Below are positions 28,358 to 36,858 of a stretch of DNA of 64,000 nucleotides, piece after piece. Below the pieces are notes generated by a model, which saw only the letters and a program-made list of their open reading frames with translations, did no database searches and was not told where the DNA came from. The first letter of the stretch is position 1; the number at the start of each line of letters is the position of its first letter. Location: assembly GCF_000275725.1 (NCBI RefSeq), contig NZ_AJTS01000036.1, positions 152,309 to 216,308 of the forward strand, written 5' to 3'. The DNA comes from Vreelandella stevensii S18214 (GTDB lineage: Bacteria; Pseudomonadota; Gammaproteobacteria; Pseudomonadales; Halomonadaceae). The translations under genes were made by a program, and so were the position numbers.

Positions 28358-28447
28358 CCCCTGCCGACTCCGTGCCAGCCACCCCGGCAGGGGTGACATG
28401 GTAGCGTCGATGGTGAACGTTGCTGTGCACAGCTTGTCTGTGCACAG
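28358..28447 (+). promoter_or_regulatory. Structured yajC-secD intergenic leader: hairpin plus duplicated palindrome
   Basis: Arms CCCCTGCCG (28358-28366) and CGGCAGGGG (28385-28393) form a nine-pair stem without a T run. After it the palindrome CTGTGCACAG occurs twice, at 28423-28432 and 28438-28447, 15 bases apart, ending 32 bases before the secD ATG. It could be a tandem operator or an RNA structure affecting secD translation. The copies also read in the secD frame as LCTACLCTA, but no ribosome site supports that extension. Confidence 0.45.
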
Positions 28448-28479
28448 CGATTCCGTTTGTAATTGAAGGCAGGGCTTGC

Positions 28480-30333
28480 ATGCTCAACCGTTACCCCCTG
28501 TGGAAGTATCTGCTGATACTGGTCGTCCTGGTGGTTGGCCTTATCTATTCGCTTCCCAATCTATTTCCCGCCGATCCCGCCATTCAGGTGAGCGATGCCC
28601 AAGGCAACATGCTCGATGAGCGGCAAATCAATCGCGTCGAACAAGCGCTGACCGACAACGACATTGCCATCAAGGCCGTGGAAGAGGTCGACGGGCAGTG
28701 GTTGATTCGTTTGCAGAGCAACGATGACCAGCTGAATGCGCGTGATATCGCGGCCGACGTGCTGGGTAGCGGTGCCACCGTTGCCTTGAACCTGGCGGAA
28801 GCCACGCCCGGTTGGCTGCAGGCCTTCTCCGCCACACCCATGACGCTGGGTCTGGACCTGCGCGGCGGCGTTCACTTCCTGCTGGAAGTCGATATGGAAG
28901 CGGCCCTGACCCAGCGCCTGGAAGTCAATGCCAGCGCCATTCGTGAACTGCTGCGTGGCGAGCGTATCCGCTACCGCAATACGGAGATCGCCGAGCGCTC
29001 GCTGTCCATCGATTTTGCCAGCAGCGAAGATCGCGACGCAGCTCGCCGATTGATCAGCCGCGACTTCCCCAACTTCGATTACAGCAACCAGGGCGATGGC
29101 CGAGCCTCCCGTCTGGTCATGTCACTCAGCGACGCAACGGTCAGCGAGATTCAGGACTATGCGGTCAACCAGAACCTGACCACCCTGCGTAACCGTGTCG
29201 ACGAGCTGGGCGTAGCCGAGCCAATGGTACAGCGCCAGGGCCCCAGCCAGATCGTGGTCGAGCTGCCCGGCATTCAGGACACGGTGGCGGCCAAGCGCAT
29301 CGTCGGCGCCACGGCCAACCTGGAGTTCCGTCTGGAAGCGCGTAACGACACGCCCGACATGGAAACCGAGCGCTTCGACTTCCGTAACGACAGCGGCCGT
29401 TCTGCGGACCTGATGCGGGACGTGATCATTACCGGTGACAGCGTTTCCAGCGCCAGCCACAGCTTCGATGAAAATGGCCGCCCACAGGTCAACATCAACC
29501 TGGATGGCACCGGCGGTACATTGATGAACCGCGCCACGCGCACCAACATCGGGCGCAACATGGCGGTGCTGTTCATCGAGCACAAGAGCGAAGACCGCGT
29601 CGAGACCGACCCGGAGACTGGCGAGCAGACCATCATTCGCGAGCCCTACACGGAGCGCGGCTTGATCAGCCTGGCGACCATCCAGAGCGCACTGGGCAAC
29701 AGCTTCCGCATTACCGGGCTCGACTCGCCCACCGAAGCTGCCGAACTGGCCCTGCTGCTGCGCTCAGGCTCTCTGGCTGCGCCCATCTACTTCGTGCAGG
29801 AACGTACCATCGGCCCAAGCCTGGGTCAGGAGAACATCGAGCGCGGCCTGCTCTCGGTTCAGATTGGCCTGCTGCTGGTGGTGATGTTCATGCTGATCCG
29901 CTACAAGGTGTTCGGCATCTTCGCCAACGTGGCGCTGGCGCTCAACCTGACCCTGCTGATTGCCGTGATGTCGATGCTGGGGGCCACCCTCACCTTGCCG
30001 GGTATTGCTGGTATCGTGCTGACTCTGGGTATGGCGGTGGATGCCAACGTGTTGATCTTCGAACGCATACGCGAGGAGCTGCGCAACGGCCTGTCGATTC
30101 AACAAGCCATTCATGCGGGTTACGAGCGTGCCTTCACCTCGATCGTGGATGCCAATATCACCACCCTGCTGGTGGCCATCATCCTGTTCTCGATTGGTAC
30201 TGGCCCGGTCAAAGGCTTCGCGGTCACGCTCTCCATCGGTATCCTGACCTCGATGTTCACGGCCCTGCTGGTCACGCGCGCCATGGTCAACCTCACCTAT
30301 GGCAGCAAGCCCGTCAAGAAGCTCTGGATCTGA
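28480..30333 (+). CDS. secD: Protein translocase subunit SecD
   Basis: A 617-residue membrane protein that, with SecF and YajC, uses the proton (or sodium) gradient to pull exported proteins through SecYEG. The N-terminal helix (LWKYLLILVVLVVGLIYSLP) is followed by a large periplasmic P1 domain, the conserved LGLDLRGGVHFLLEVD near residue 125, and five C-terminal helices with TLPGIAGIVLTLGMAVDANV and FERIREEL. Start 28480 (MLNRYPLWKY) fits the family, with AAGG about ten bases upstream. SecF begins 48 bases after the stop. Confidence 0.97.
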   Translation: MLNRYPLWKYLLILVVLVVGLIYSLPNLFPADPAIQVSDAQGNMLDERQINRVEQALTDNDIAIKAVEEVDGQWLIRLQSNDDQLNARDIAADVLGSGATVALNLAEATPGWLQAFSATPMTLGLDLRGGVHFLLEVDMEAALTQRLEVNASAIRELLRGERIRYRNTEIAERSLSIDFASSEDRDAARRLISRDFPNFDYSNQGDGRASRLVMSLSDATVSEIQDYAVNQNLTTLRNRVDELGVAEPMVQRQGPSQIVVELPGIQDTVAAKRIVGATANLEFRLEARNDTPDMETERFDFRNDSGRSADLMRDVIITGDSVSSASHSFDENGRPQVNINLDGTGGTLMNRATRTNIGRNMAVLFIEHKSEDRVETDPETGEQTIIREPYTERGLISLATIQSALGNSFRITGLDSPTEAAELALLLRSGSLAAPIYFVQERTIGPSLGQENIERGLLSVQIGLLLVVMFMLIRYKVFGIFANVALALNLTLLIAVMSMLGATLTLPGIAGIVLTLGMAVDANVLIFERIREELRNGLSIQQAIHAGYERAFTSIVDANITTLLVAIILFSIGTGPVKGFAVTLSIGILTSMFTALLVTRAMVNLTYGSKPVKKLWI

Positions 30334-30381
30334 TCTCGTGAAGCAGACATACGCGCTCCGCACAGAATTGAAGAGGTGGTA

Positions 30382-31308
30382 ATGAAACCCCTATCGCAGC
30401 TACGCATCGACTTCATGGGACGACGCAACCTTGCGTTCATCGTCTCGGCGGTGATGCTGATCGTCTCTATCGGTGCTATCGTTGTTCAGCAGCTCAACCT
30501 GGGGCTGGACTTCACGGGCGGCACCCTGGTCGAAGTACGTTACGGTGCCGCACCGTCGCTGGATGCCATTCGCCAACTGCTGGAAAACAGCGGTTTTCAG
30601 GATGTGTCCGTGCAAACCTTCGGTGCTTCCACCGAAATCCTGATTCGCCTGCAGCAGGCCTTTGACCCCGACATCGGCAGCGAGATCGTCGGACTGCTGC
30701 GCGCCGAAGGCGCTGACGTCAACCTGGTCCGCGCAGAGTTCGTGGGTGCTCAGGTAGGCGAGCAACTGCGCGACCAGAGCGGCATGGGCATGCTGGTAGC
30801 CCTCGGCGTCGTGATGGTTTACGTGGCCTTGCGCTTTCAGTACAAGTTCGCCATCGGCGCCCTGCTGGCATTGATGCACGACGTGATCATCGTGGTGGGC
30901 ATCTTCGCGCTGTTCCAGCTCGACTTCAACCTGACGGTACTGGCGGCCCTGCTCGCGGTTATCGGCTACTCCCTCAACGATACCATCGTGGTATACGACC
31001 GTATCCGGGAAGCCATTCGTACGTCGCGTATCGATGACATGCCACAAATCATCAACGAAGCGATCAATGCCACCCTATCCCGTACGCTGGCAACGTCCGG
31101 CACCACCATCCTGGTACTGCTGGCCCTGCTGATGTTGGGCGGCGACATGATCAACAATTTCGCCATCGCATTGCTGATAGGCGTGGGTGTGGGTACGTTC
31201 TCCTCCATCTACATCTCTGGCGCCCTGCTGATTCCGCTCAAGCTTTCTCGGGAAGACCTGATCCCGACCAGGAAAGAGAGCGATGAAGAGGAAGAAGAGC
31301 TGCCGTAA
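30382..31308 (+). CDS. secF: Protein translocase subunit SecF
   Basis: A 308-residue partner of SecD with six helices. The N-terminus has RIDFMGRRN and LGLDFTGGTLVEVRYG, the periplasmic domain follows, and the membrane half carries YSLNDTIVVYDRIRE and NATLSRTLATSGTT, all SecF signatures. AGAGGTGGTA lies immediately before the ATG at 30382. The C-terminus is strongly acidic (SDEEEEELP). A bidirectional terminator follows. Confidence 0.97.
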   Translation: MKPLSQLRIDFMGRRNLAFIVSAVMLIVSIGAIVVQQLNLGLDFTGGTLVEVRYGAAPSLDAIRQLLENSGFQDVSVQTFGASTEILIRLQQAFDPDIGSEIVGLLRAEGADVNLVRAEFVGAQVGEQLRDQSGMGMLVALGVVMVYVALRFQYKFAIGALLALMHDVIIVVGIFALFQLDFNLTVLAALLAVIGYSLNDTIVVYDRIREAIRTSRIDDMPQIINEAINATLSRTLATSGTTILVLLALLMLGGDMINNFAIALLIGVGVGTFSSIYISGALLIPLKLSREDLIPTRKESDEEEEELP

Positions 31309-31329
31309 GGCACGAATGCTCTCTTCAGC

Positions 31330-31364
31330 AAAAGGCCTTGCCGCTTACGCGACAAGGCCTTTTT
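31330..31364. terminator. Bidirectional terminator between secF and suhB
   Basis: Arms AAAAGGCCTTG (31330-31340) and CAAGGCCTTTT (31353-31363) with a 12-base loop. T runs follow the stem on both strands, so it can end secF transcription rightward and suhB transcription leftward. Confidence 0.9.
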
Positions 31365-31391
31365 CATATCACCAGGGAACTGACATTACGC

Positions 31392-32186
31392 TCAGAAATG
31401 CGGCGCCAGCTGTTTGATCAGTGCTTTATAGAGGCGCGGGCCAGCGGCCATCAGTTGGCCTTCTGCGGTGACGGTGGGCTGGCCGTTGGGCGTGCCCATC
31501 AGCGCGCCAGCTTCTTTCAGCAGCAGCGTACCGACCTGCATGTCCTGCTCTTCCAGGCCCAGGACGAACACGCTGTCGACGCGGCCAGCGGCCAGTTCGC
31601 AAATGTCCAGCAGGCCAGAGCCGGTGGCGACCAGGGTTTCCACCTGGGGGGCCAGTTGCTGCGCCACAGTCAGGTAGGCAGGCAGATGGCTGGGGCGCAG
31701 CCAGGCTTCCGGCAGGCTCATGGCCATGCGGGTACCAGGAATGGCCGTGGGCTTGCTCACGCGCATACGTTTGTCGTTGTGCTGGGCACCACGGCCACGA
31801 CTGGCGATGTATTCGTCATCGCCAAAGGGAGAGACCACCACCGCGTGTTCGGGGCGACCCTTGATGAGACACACCACTGAGAGTGCAAAGCCCTTGCCTG
31901 CCACGGCCAGATTGGAGTAGCCGTGAAGGGGTTCGATCTTCCAAACGATCTCTTCGCCTTCGCCTTTACCCGCCTGATGGGGGGTGTAGCGGCCGGAGAA
32001 GCCATGCTGCGGATAGCCGCGCTGCAGTTGCTGAACGATGGTGGCTTCGGCCTTGCGGGCCGTGTCTTCCAGCAGGCGGTCAAGATTGAATTCTTCGTGG
32101 GCGTTTTCGATACGCTCACGAACACGCAAAAAATGTTCAACCGCGCTACGCGCAGCGCGCAGCGTAAATTGGACCATTGGATTCAT
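31392..32186 (-). CDS. suhB: SuhB / inositol monophosphatase-family protein with altered metal site
   Basis: A 264-residue member of the inositol monophosphatase family in the conserved secF-suhB-trmJ-cysE position. The fold is well kept (N-terminus VQFTLRAARSAVEHFL, ASRGRGA, AAGRVD), but active-site motifs are not. The usual GEE becomes G65-R66-Y67, the usual DPLDGT reads E85-P-L-H88-G-Y90, and the WD near the C-terminus reads Q214-D215. In E. coli SuhB the metal ligands are Glu67, Asp84, Asp87 and Asp212; only the last is retained here. E. coli SuhB also works in the rRNA antitermination complex. I infer a phosphatase-dead protein kept for that role. The reading frame is intact. Confidence 0.85.
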   Translation of the reverse strand: MNPMVQFTLRAARSAVEHFLRVRERIENAHEEFNLDRLLEDTARKAEATIVQQLQRGYPQHGFSGRYTPHQAGKGEGEEIVWKIEPLHGYSNLAVAGKGFALSVVCLIKGRPEHAVVVSPFGDDEYIASRGRGAQHNDKRMRVSKPTAIPGTRMAMSLPEAWLRPSHLPAYLTVAQQLAPQVETLVATGSGLLDICELAAGRVDSVFVLGLEEQDMQVGTLLLKEAGALMGTPNGQPTVTAEGQLMAAGPRLYKALIKQLAPHF

Positions 32187-32326
32187 GATCGGGCCTTGTC
32201 ACAGTGATGTTAAAGAACGGGGCAGGCGCAGGACACCTTAATGGCGGGCAATTCTATCAGAGGCCCCTCGGGCATGCCATCGACTCGTGCTAAACTGCGC
32301 CTTTTACGTCGTGAACCGGGCTTATC

Positions 32327-33082
32327 ATGCTTGACCGCATTCGAATCGTTCTTATTGGCACCAGCCATCCTGGCAATATTGGCGGCGTGGCGCGCGCCAT
32401 GCACAACATGGGCCTGGCGGATCTGGCGCTCGTCGCCCCCCGCTGCGACGTGCTCACCCAGGAGAGCATCTCTCGGGCGTCAGGGGCCGACCATCTGCTC
32501 CATCAGGCAGCCATTCATGCCACGCTGGAAGATGCCGTGGCCGACTGCACCCTGGCCGTGGGTGCCAGCGCTCGCTCACGTACGCTGCCCTGGCCGATGA
32601 TCTCCCCCCGAGCGCTGGCCGAGCGCCTGCCAGCCGAGTGCCGCCCTGCCAACGCGCGCATCGCGCTGGTGTTTGGGCGCGAGGACAGCGGCTTGACCAA
32701 TGCCGAGCTGCAGCGCTGCCATGCCCACGTACACATTCCCACCAATGCGGATTTCAGCTCGCTGAACCTGGCGGCGGCGGTACAGGTACTCGCCTACGAG
32801 TGCCGCATGGCCTGGCTGACGCAAGCCGACGCGCCTCCCGCTCAAGAGGATGACGAAGCAGTCGCGCTGGCGTCCCACGAAGAGCTGGAGCGGTACTTCG
32901 AGCATCTGGAGCGCACGCTGATCGCCATCGAGTTTCACGACCCCGCACAGCCGCGCCAGTTGATGGCGCGCCTGCGCCGCCTGTACCTGCGTGCTCGCCC
33001 CGAAAAAATGGAGATGAACATTCTGCGCGGCATCCTGTCGGCCACGGAAAAGGCCGCCCAGCCGAACACAACGCCGCGCTGA
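32327..33082 (+). CDS. trmJ: tRNA (cytidine/uridine-2'-O-)-methyltransferase TrmJ
   Basis: A 251-residue SPOUT methyltransferase that methylates ribose of nucleotide 32 in tRNAs. The three SpoU motifs are present: SHPGNIGGVARAMHNMGL near residue 14, VFGREDSGLTNAEL near 115, and FSSLNLAAAVQVLAYE near 143 (knotted SAM site). The C-terminal extension with RRLYLRARPEKMEMNILRG is typical of TrmJ. It diverges from suhB across 140 bases. Downstream, a small GC hairpin (33131-33148) precedes cysE. Confidence 0.95.
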   Translation: MLDRIRIVLIGTSHPGNIGGVARAMHNMGLADLALVAPRCDVLTQESISRASGADHLLHQAAIHATLEDAVADCTLAVGASARSRTLPWPMISPRALAERLPAECRPANARIALVFGREDSGLTNAELQRCHAHVHIPTNADFSSLNLAAAVQVLAYECRMAWLTQADAPPAQEDDEAVALASHEELERYFEHLERTLIAIEFHDPAQPRQLMARLRRLYLRARPEKMEMNILRGILSATEKAAQPNTTPR

Positions 33083-33130
33083 GAGGCGTTATCGTCGCCC
33101 CATGGCCTAAACTTGAAGTTATCCAGTGGC

Positions 33131-33148
33131 GCCCCCACATTTGGGGGC
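33131..33148 (+). repeat. Small inverted repeat between trmJ and cysE
   Basis: GCCCCCA and TGGGGGC form a seven-pair stem with a four-base loop. There is no T run, so it is not a clear terminator; it may affect mRNA stability or cysE translation. Confidence 0.5.
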
Positions 33149-33200
33149 CGACCCAAACACAGCCTGCCACGCTGCCGCTTTTACGCCCAAGGACACTCCC

Positions 33201-34061
33201 ATGTTTCAACGCCTGCGCGAAGACATCAACAGCGTATTCGACCGCGACCCAGCGGCACGCAACTTTCTCGAAGTCTTGACCAACTACCCGGGCCTGCATG
33301 CCCTGCTGCTGCACCGTTGTGGCCACTGGCTATGGAAGAAGAACTTCAAGTGGCTGGCGCGCACGGTATCTACCTTCTCCCGCTGGATGACCGGTATCGA
33401 GATTCACCCCGGCGCCACCATTGGTCGGCGCTTCTTTATCGATCACGGCATGGGCGTGGTGATCGGCGAAACCGCCCAGGTCGGCGACAACGTGACGCTC
33501 TACCAGGGGGTCACGCTAGGCGGCACCAGCTGGAATAAAGGCAAGCGTCACCCCACCCTGGAAGATGGCGTGATCGTCGGGGCTGGCGCCAAGATCCTGG
33601 GGCCGTTCACGGTTGGGGCCGGCGCCAAGATTGGCTCCAACGCCGTGGTCACCAAAGAGGTGCCTGCCGGTGCAACGGTGGTCGGTATTCCTGGCAAGAT
33701 CGTCAAGCGCGCCGAGCCCGATATCGAGGAAGCGCTGGATATCGACCCGGCCCGACGCGAAGCCATCTGCCAGAAATTCGGCTTCGATGCCGGCGTCAGC
33801 CAGGACATGCCCGACCCAGTGGCACGCTCCATGCAGGCCATGCTGGACCATATGCACGCCGTGGACGAGCGTATCGAACGCATGTGCTCTACCCTGCGCA
33901 AGCTGGATGCCAGCTACCGTGACGGCCAACTGCCCGAACTGAAAGATGAGGACTTCGCCGACATCCTGGATGAGGCCGATACCGGCTGCCCCGGACTGGG
34001 TAAGACGCGCAGTGAAGCAGTGGATACCGCTGACGACACCAACAGCCGTCCCAATAGTTGA
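33201..34061 (+). CDS. cysE: Serine O-acetyltransferase
   Basis: A 286-residue enzyme that acetylates L-serine, the first step of cysteine synthesis. The N-terminal helical part ([20 protein letters not shown]) is followed by a left-handed beta-helix with hexapeptide repeats: [34 protein letters not shown] and [24 protein letters not shown] lies seven bases before the ATG at 33201. A C-terminal extension of about 60 residues after the hexapeptides is longer than in E. coli CysE. Placement before iscR links cysteine supply with iron-sulfur synthesis. Its stop codon lies inside the iscR promoter. Confidence 0.95.
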   Translation: MFQRLREDINSVFDRDPAARNFLEVLTNYPGLHALLLHRCGHWLWKKNFKWLARTVSTFSRWMTGIEIHPGATIGRRFFIDHGMGVVIGETAQVGDNVTLYQGVTLGGTSWNKGKRHPTLEDGVIVGAGAKILGPFTVGAGAKIGSNAVVTKEVPAGATVVGIPGKIVKRAEPDIEEALDIDPARREAICQKFGFDAGVSQDMPDPVARSMQAMLDHMHAVDERIERMCSTLRKLDASYRDGQLPELKDEDFADILDEADTGCPGLGKTRSEAVDTADDTNSRPNS

Positions 34062-34086
34062 CCAAAGCACTCAGGATTTCCATAAT
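34054..34086 (+). promoter_or_regulatory. iscR promoter overlapped by a type 1 IscR-binding site
   Basis: TTGACC (34058-34063), a 17-base spacer and CATAAT (34081-34086) form a good sigma-70 promoter overlapping the cysE stop. Bases 34054-34078 fit the type 1 IscR consensus (ATAGTTGACC then AAAGCACTC) at most positions and cover the -35 box, as in E. coli where [2Fe-2S]-IscR represses its own operon. Binding is inferred. Confidence 0.65.
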
Positions 34087-34137
34087 GGCGCTACACTTGC
34101 CGCCAGTGCGCTGAGGCTCAGCGACGAGGTACCTGTT

Positions 34138-34641
34138 ATGCGCTTGACGACCAAAGGCCGATACGCCGTTACCGCCATGCTGGATCTGGCGATCAATACG
34201 CCACAAGGCCCCACCAGCCTGGGCGATATATCCCAGCGCCAGGAGATCTCGCTCTCGTATCTGGAACAGCTGTTTGCGCGGCTGCGGCGCAGCGGGCTGG
34301 TCTCCAGCGTGCGTGGTCCGGGCGGCGGTTATCTTCTTGCCAGACCTGCCACCGAGATCAGCGTGTCCCAGGTCATCGATGCGGTCAATGAAACCGTCGA
34401 TGCCACCCGCTGCCAGGGGCTTTCCGACTGCCAGCAGGGCGACACTTGCCTGACCCACCACTTGTGGTGCGAACTTTCGGGTCAGATACGCCACTTTCTG
34501 GATGACGTGACGCTGGCGCAGCTGATGCAGCGCCCGGACGTCATTCGCATTGCCGCTCGACAGAAGCAGCGCGCCGACGCCGGGATCCTTGCTTCGTCCC
34601 CCCTGACGCCACTCACTGCCCGTTGGAAATCAAGCCCATGA
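34138..34641 (+). CDS. iscR: Iron-sulfur cluster regulator IscR (Rrf2 family)
   Basis: A 167-residue winged-helix repressor. The N-terminus [18 protein letters not shown] and the recognition segment [18 protein letters not shown] match IscR. The [2Fe-2S] ligands are present as C92, C98, C104 and H107. The start at 34138 lies 51 bases after the -10 box of its promoter. Its stop overlaps the cysteine desulfurase start by four bases (ATGA). IscR normally senses cluster demand and sets isc or suf expression. Confidence 0.96.
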   Translation: MRLTTKGRYAVTAMLDLAINTPQGPTSLGDISQRQEISLSYLEQLFARLRRSGLVSSVRGPGGGYLLARPATEISVSQVIDAVNETVDATRCQGLSDCQQGDTCLTHHLWCELSGQIRHFLDDVTLAQLMQRPDVIRIAARQKQRADAGILASSPLTPLTARWKSSP

Positions 34642-35828
34642 CCGCCACCCCCTCACTGCCCATTTACCTCGATTATGCCGCCACTACGCCGGTAGATGAG
34701 CGCGTGGCCGAGGTGATGACCCGCTACCTGACCGTCGACCAACTGTTTGCCAACCCGGCATCGCGTAGCCACATGCTGGGCTGGCAGGCAGAGCAGGTGG
34801 TGGAGCAGGCACGGTGCCAGGTGGCCGACCTGATTCATGCCGACCCCCGCGAGATCGTGTGGACCAGCGGTGCTACCGAAGCCAACAACCTGGCGCTGAT
34901 CGGCTTCATGCGCGCCAATCGCCAGCGCGGCATGCACCTGGTCACTTCGTCCATCGAACACAAGGCGGTGGTGGATACCGCCAGGGCGCTGGAAAGCGAA
35001 GGCTTCGAGGTCACCTGGCTCAAGCCCCAGCGGGACGGGCGCATCACCCCCGAACAGCTGCGCGAGGTCATGCGGGATGACACCGCCCTGGTCTCGCTGA
35101 TGGCAGTGAACAACGAGCTGGGCAGCATCAACGACATCGCGGCGCTGGCCGCCGTGGCCCACGACTTTGGCGCAGCCTTCCATACCGATGCCGCTCAGGC
35201 GGTAGGACGCATCCCGCTGGACGTGGTCGAACAGCATATCGACTTGATGTCGCTGTCTGCCCATAAAGCCTATGGCCCCAAGGGGGTCGGCGCTCTGTAC
35301 GTGAAACGCCACCCGGACATACGTGTCGAAGCGCTGATTCACGGCGGCGGGCACGAGCGTGGTATGCGTTCCGGCACCCTGCCCACCCATCAGATTGCGG
35401 GTATGGGAGAAGCCTTTACCGTCATGCAACAGCAGCAGGCCCAGGATCAGGCCCATGTTGCCGCCCTTCGCGAGCAGTTGCTGAATGGCCTGAGCACGCT
35501 GGACGGCGTCATCCCCAACTCGCCCCAGCAGCACGGGGTGCCCAATATTCTCAATCTCGCTTTCGAGGGCGTCGATGGCGAAGCGCTGTTGATGGCTCTG
35601 CGCGACGTCGCCGTGTCCACGGGCTCTGCCTGCAACTCGGCCAGCGTCGACCCCTCTTACGTCCTGCTGGGCATCGGAACGCCCCGTCGGCTGGCGCTCT
35701 CTTCGCTGCGCTTGAGCTTTGGACGGTTTACCCAGCCAGCCGATATCGACCACGCACTGACATTATTGCACCACGCCGTCAGCGGCCTGCGTGCTTCGGC
35801 GCGCCAGACCACTACGCCTGGCCGCTGA
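34638..35828 (+). CDS. iscS: Cysteine desulfurase (IscS)
   Basis: A 396-residue PLP enzyme that takes sulfur from cysteine for Fe-S clusters and tRNA thiolation. Features: [10 protein letters not shown], catalytic H108 in SSIEHKAV, Schiff-base K210 in [10 protein letters not shown], and the persulfide-forming C332 in [10 protein letters not shown]. The protein ends in TTPGR and lacks the WEMYKEG-type C-terminal tail through which E. coli IscS contacts IscU. This matches the absence of iscU after it. The gene is translationally coupled to iscR and followed by iscA after 28 bases. Confidence 0.95.
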   Translation: MTATPSLPIYLDYAATTPVDERVAEVMTRYLTVDQLFANPASRSHMLGWQAEQVVEQARCQVADLIHADPREIVWTSGATEANNLALIGFMRANRQRGMHLVTSSIEHKAVVDTARALESEGFEVTWLKPQRDGRITPEQLREVMRDDTALVSLMAVNNELGSINDIAALAAVAHDFGAAFHTDAAQAVGRIPLDVVEQHIDLMSLSAHKAYGPKGVGALYVKRHPDIRVEALIHGGGHERGMRSGTLPTHQIAGMGEAFTVMQQQQAQDQAHVAALREQLLNGLSTLDGVIPNSPQQHGVPNILNLAFEGVDGEALLMALRDVAVSTGSACNSASVDPSYVLLGIGTPRRLALSSLRLSFGRFTQPADIDHALTLLHHAVSGLRASARQTTTPGR

Positions 35829-35856
35829 CCGACCGACTTTTCAAGGAGAGTGCTCC

Positions 35857-36183
35857 ATGGCAACGCTTAACATTTCCCCCGCCGCCGCCGAGCAGATCCA
35901 CCGCGTCCTCGAAGAGCGCGGCAAGGGGCTTGGCCTTCGGGTATCCGTCAAACCCAGCGGCTGTTCGGGCTACAGCTACGTGCTCGACTTTGCCGACGAG
36001 GCTCAGCCGGATGACGTGCACTTCGAGTCCCACGGGGCCAGCGTCTATGTGGCCACCGATGCTGTCGAGATGCTGGACGGCAGCGAAGTGGATTACGTCA
36101 GCGAAGGGCTCAATCGCTTCTTCCGCTTCAACAACCCCAACGTCAAGGATCAGTGCGGCTGCGGTGAAAGCTTTACCGTTTAA
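35857..36183 (+). CDS. iscA: A-type iron-sulfur carrier protein (IscA)
   Basis: A 108-residue HesB/IscA/SufA-family protein that binds iron or Fe-S clusters and delivers them to targets. The three cysteine ligands are in GCSGYSY (C35 region) and CGCGESF (C99 and C101 region). AAGGAGAG lies eight bases upstream of the ATG at 35857. By position it is IscA, but it directly follows iscS instead of iscU. ErpA or SufA are alternative names on sequence alone. Confidence 0.93.
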   Translation: MATLNISPAAAEQIHRVLEERGKGLGLRVSVKPSGCSGYSYVLDFADEAQPDDVHFESHGASVYVATDAVEMLDGSEVDYVSEGLNRFFRFNNPNVKDQCGCGESFTV

Positions 36184-36230
36184 GCACTCTTTGACGTCAC
36201 TCATCGGTATTCATCCCCTGCGTGAGACGC

Positions 36231-36317
36231 TATAATCGCGGCCACTCGGCCTGCGGCATAGCCTATGGACGCAGCCGGACATACTTCTCTGTGCCGCCCA
36301 GGCTTGCCGGGGCGGCA
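36231..36317 (+). promoter_or_regulatory. ndk leader: -10 box and stable hairpin
   Basis: A consensus TATAAT at 36231-36236, with only a weak -35 sequence, is followed 56 bases later by arms TGCCGCCC (36292-36299) and GGGCGGCA (36310-36317). The hairpin precedes the ndk ATG by 34 bases and has an AT-rich, not T-only, tail. It may attenuate or stabilise the ndk transcript. Confidence 0.5.
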
Positions 36318-36351
36318 ATTTCTGCTTTATCCCTTTCCAGGAGATTTCTGC

Positions 36352-36777
36352 ATGGCGATTGAACGTACTCTTTCCATCATCAAGCCCGATGCCGTGGCCA
36401 AGAATGCCATCGGTGACATCATCGCACGCTTCGAAAAGGCTGGCCTGAAAGTGGTCGCGGCCAAGATGCTGCACCTTTCCGAAGAGAAAGCCGGTGGTTT
36501 CTACGCCGAGCACAAAGAGCGCCCTTTCTTCAAGGATCTGGTCGGCTTCATGACCTCTGGTCCGGTCGTCGTACAGGTGCTGGAAGGGGAAGGCGCCATT
36601 GCCAAGAACCGTGAACTGATGGGGGCTACCAACCCGAAAGAAGCCGCTCCGGGCACCATCCGCGCCGACTTCGCGGAAACAATCGACGCCAACGCTGTCC
36701 ATGGTTCCGACTCAGCCGAAAGCGCTGCACGCGAAATTAGCTACTTCTTCGGTAACGACGAAATCTGCCCGCGCTAA
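36352..36777 (+). CDS. ndk: Nucleoside diphosphate kinase
   Basis: A 141-residue enzyme that passes the gamma-phosphate of ATP to other NDPs through a phosphohistidine. The N-terminus [15 protein letters not shown] and the active-site NAVHGSDS with the catalytic His (about 117) are present. CAGGAG lies nine bases before the ATG at 36352. It stands between iscA and rlmN, the same order seen downstream of the isc operon in pseudomonads. Confidence 0.97.
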   Translation: MAIERTLSIIKPDAVAKNAIGDIIARFEKAGLKVVAAKMLHLSEEKAGGFYAEHKERPFFKDLVGFMTSGPVVVQVLEGEGAIAKNRELMGATNPKEAAPGTIRADFAETIDANAVHGSDSAESAAREISYFFGNDEICPR

Positions 36778-36858
36778 ACCAGCGCTGCCGTTTCAACATT
36801 CGTTGCCGGCCATTTTTGCGGGGGCCTGGCCCCCGCCTCTTTCTGAACGCTGACCGCC

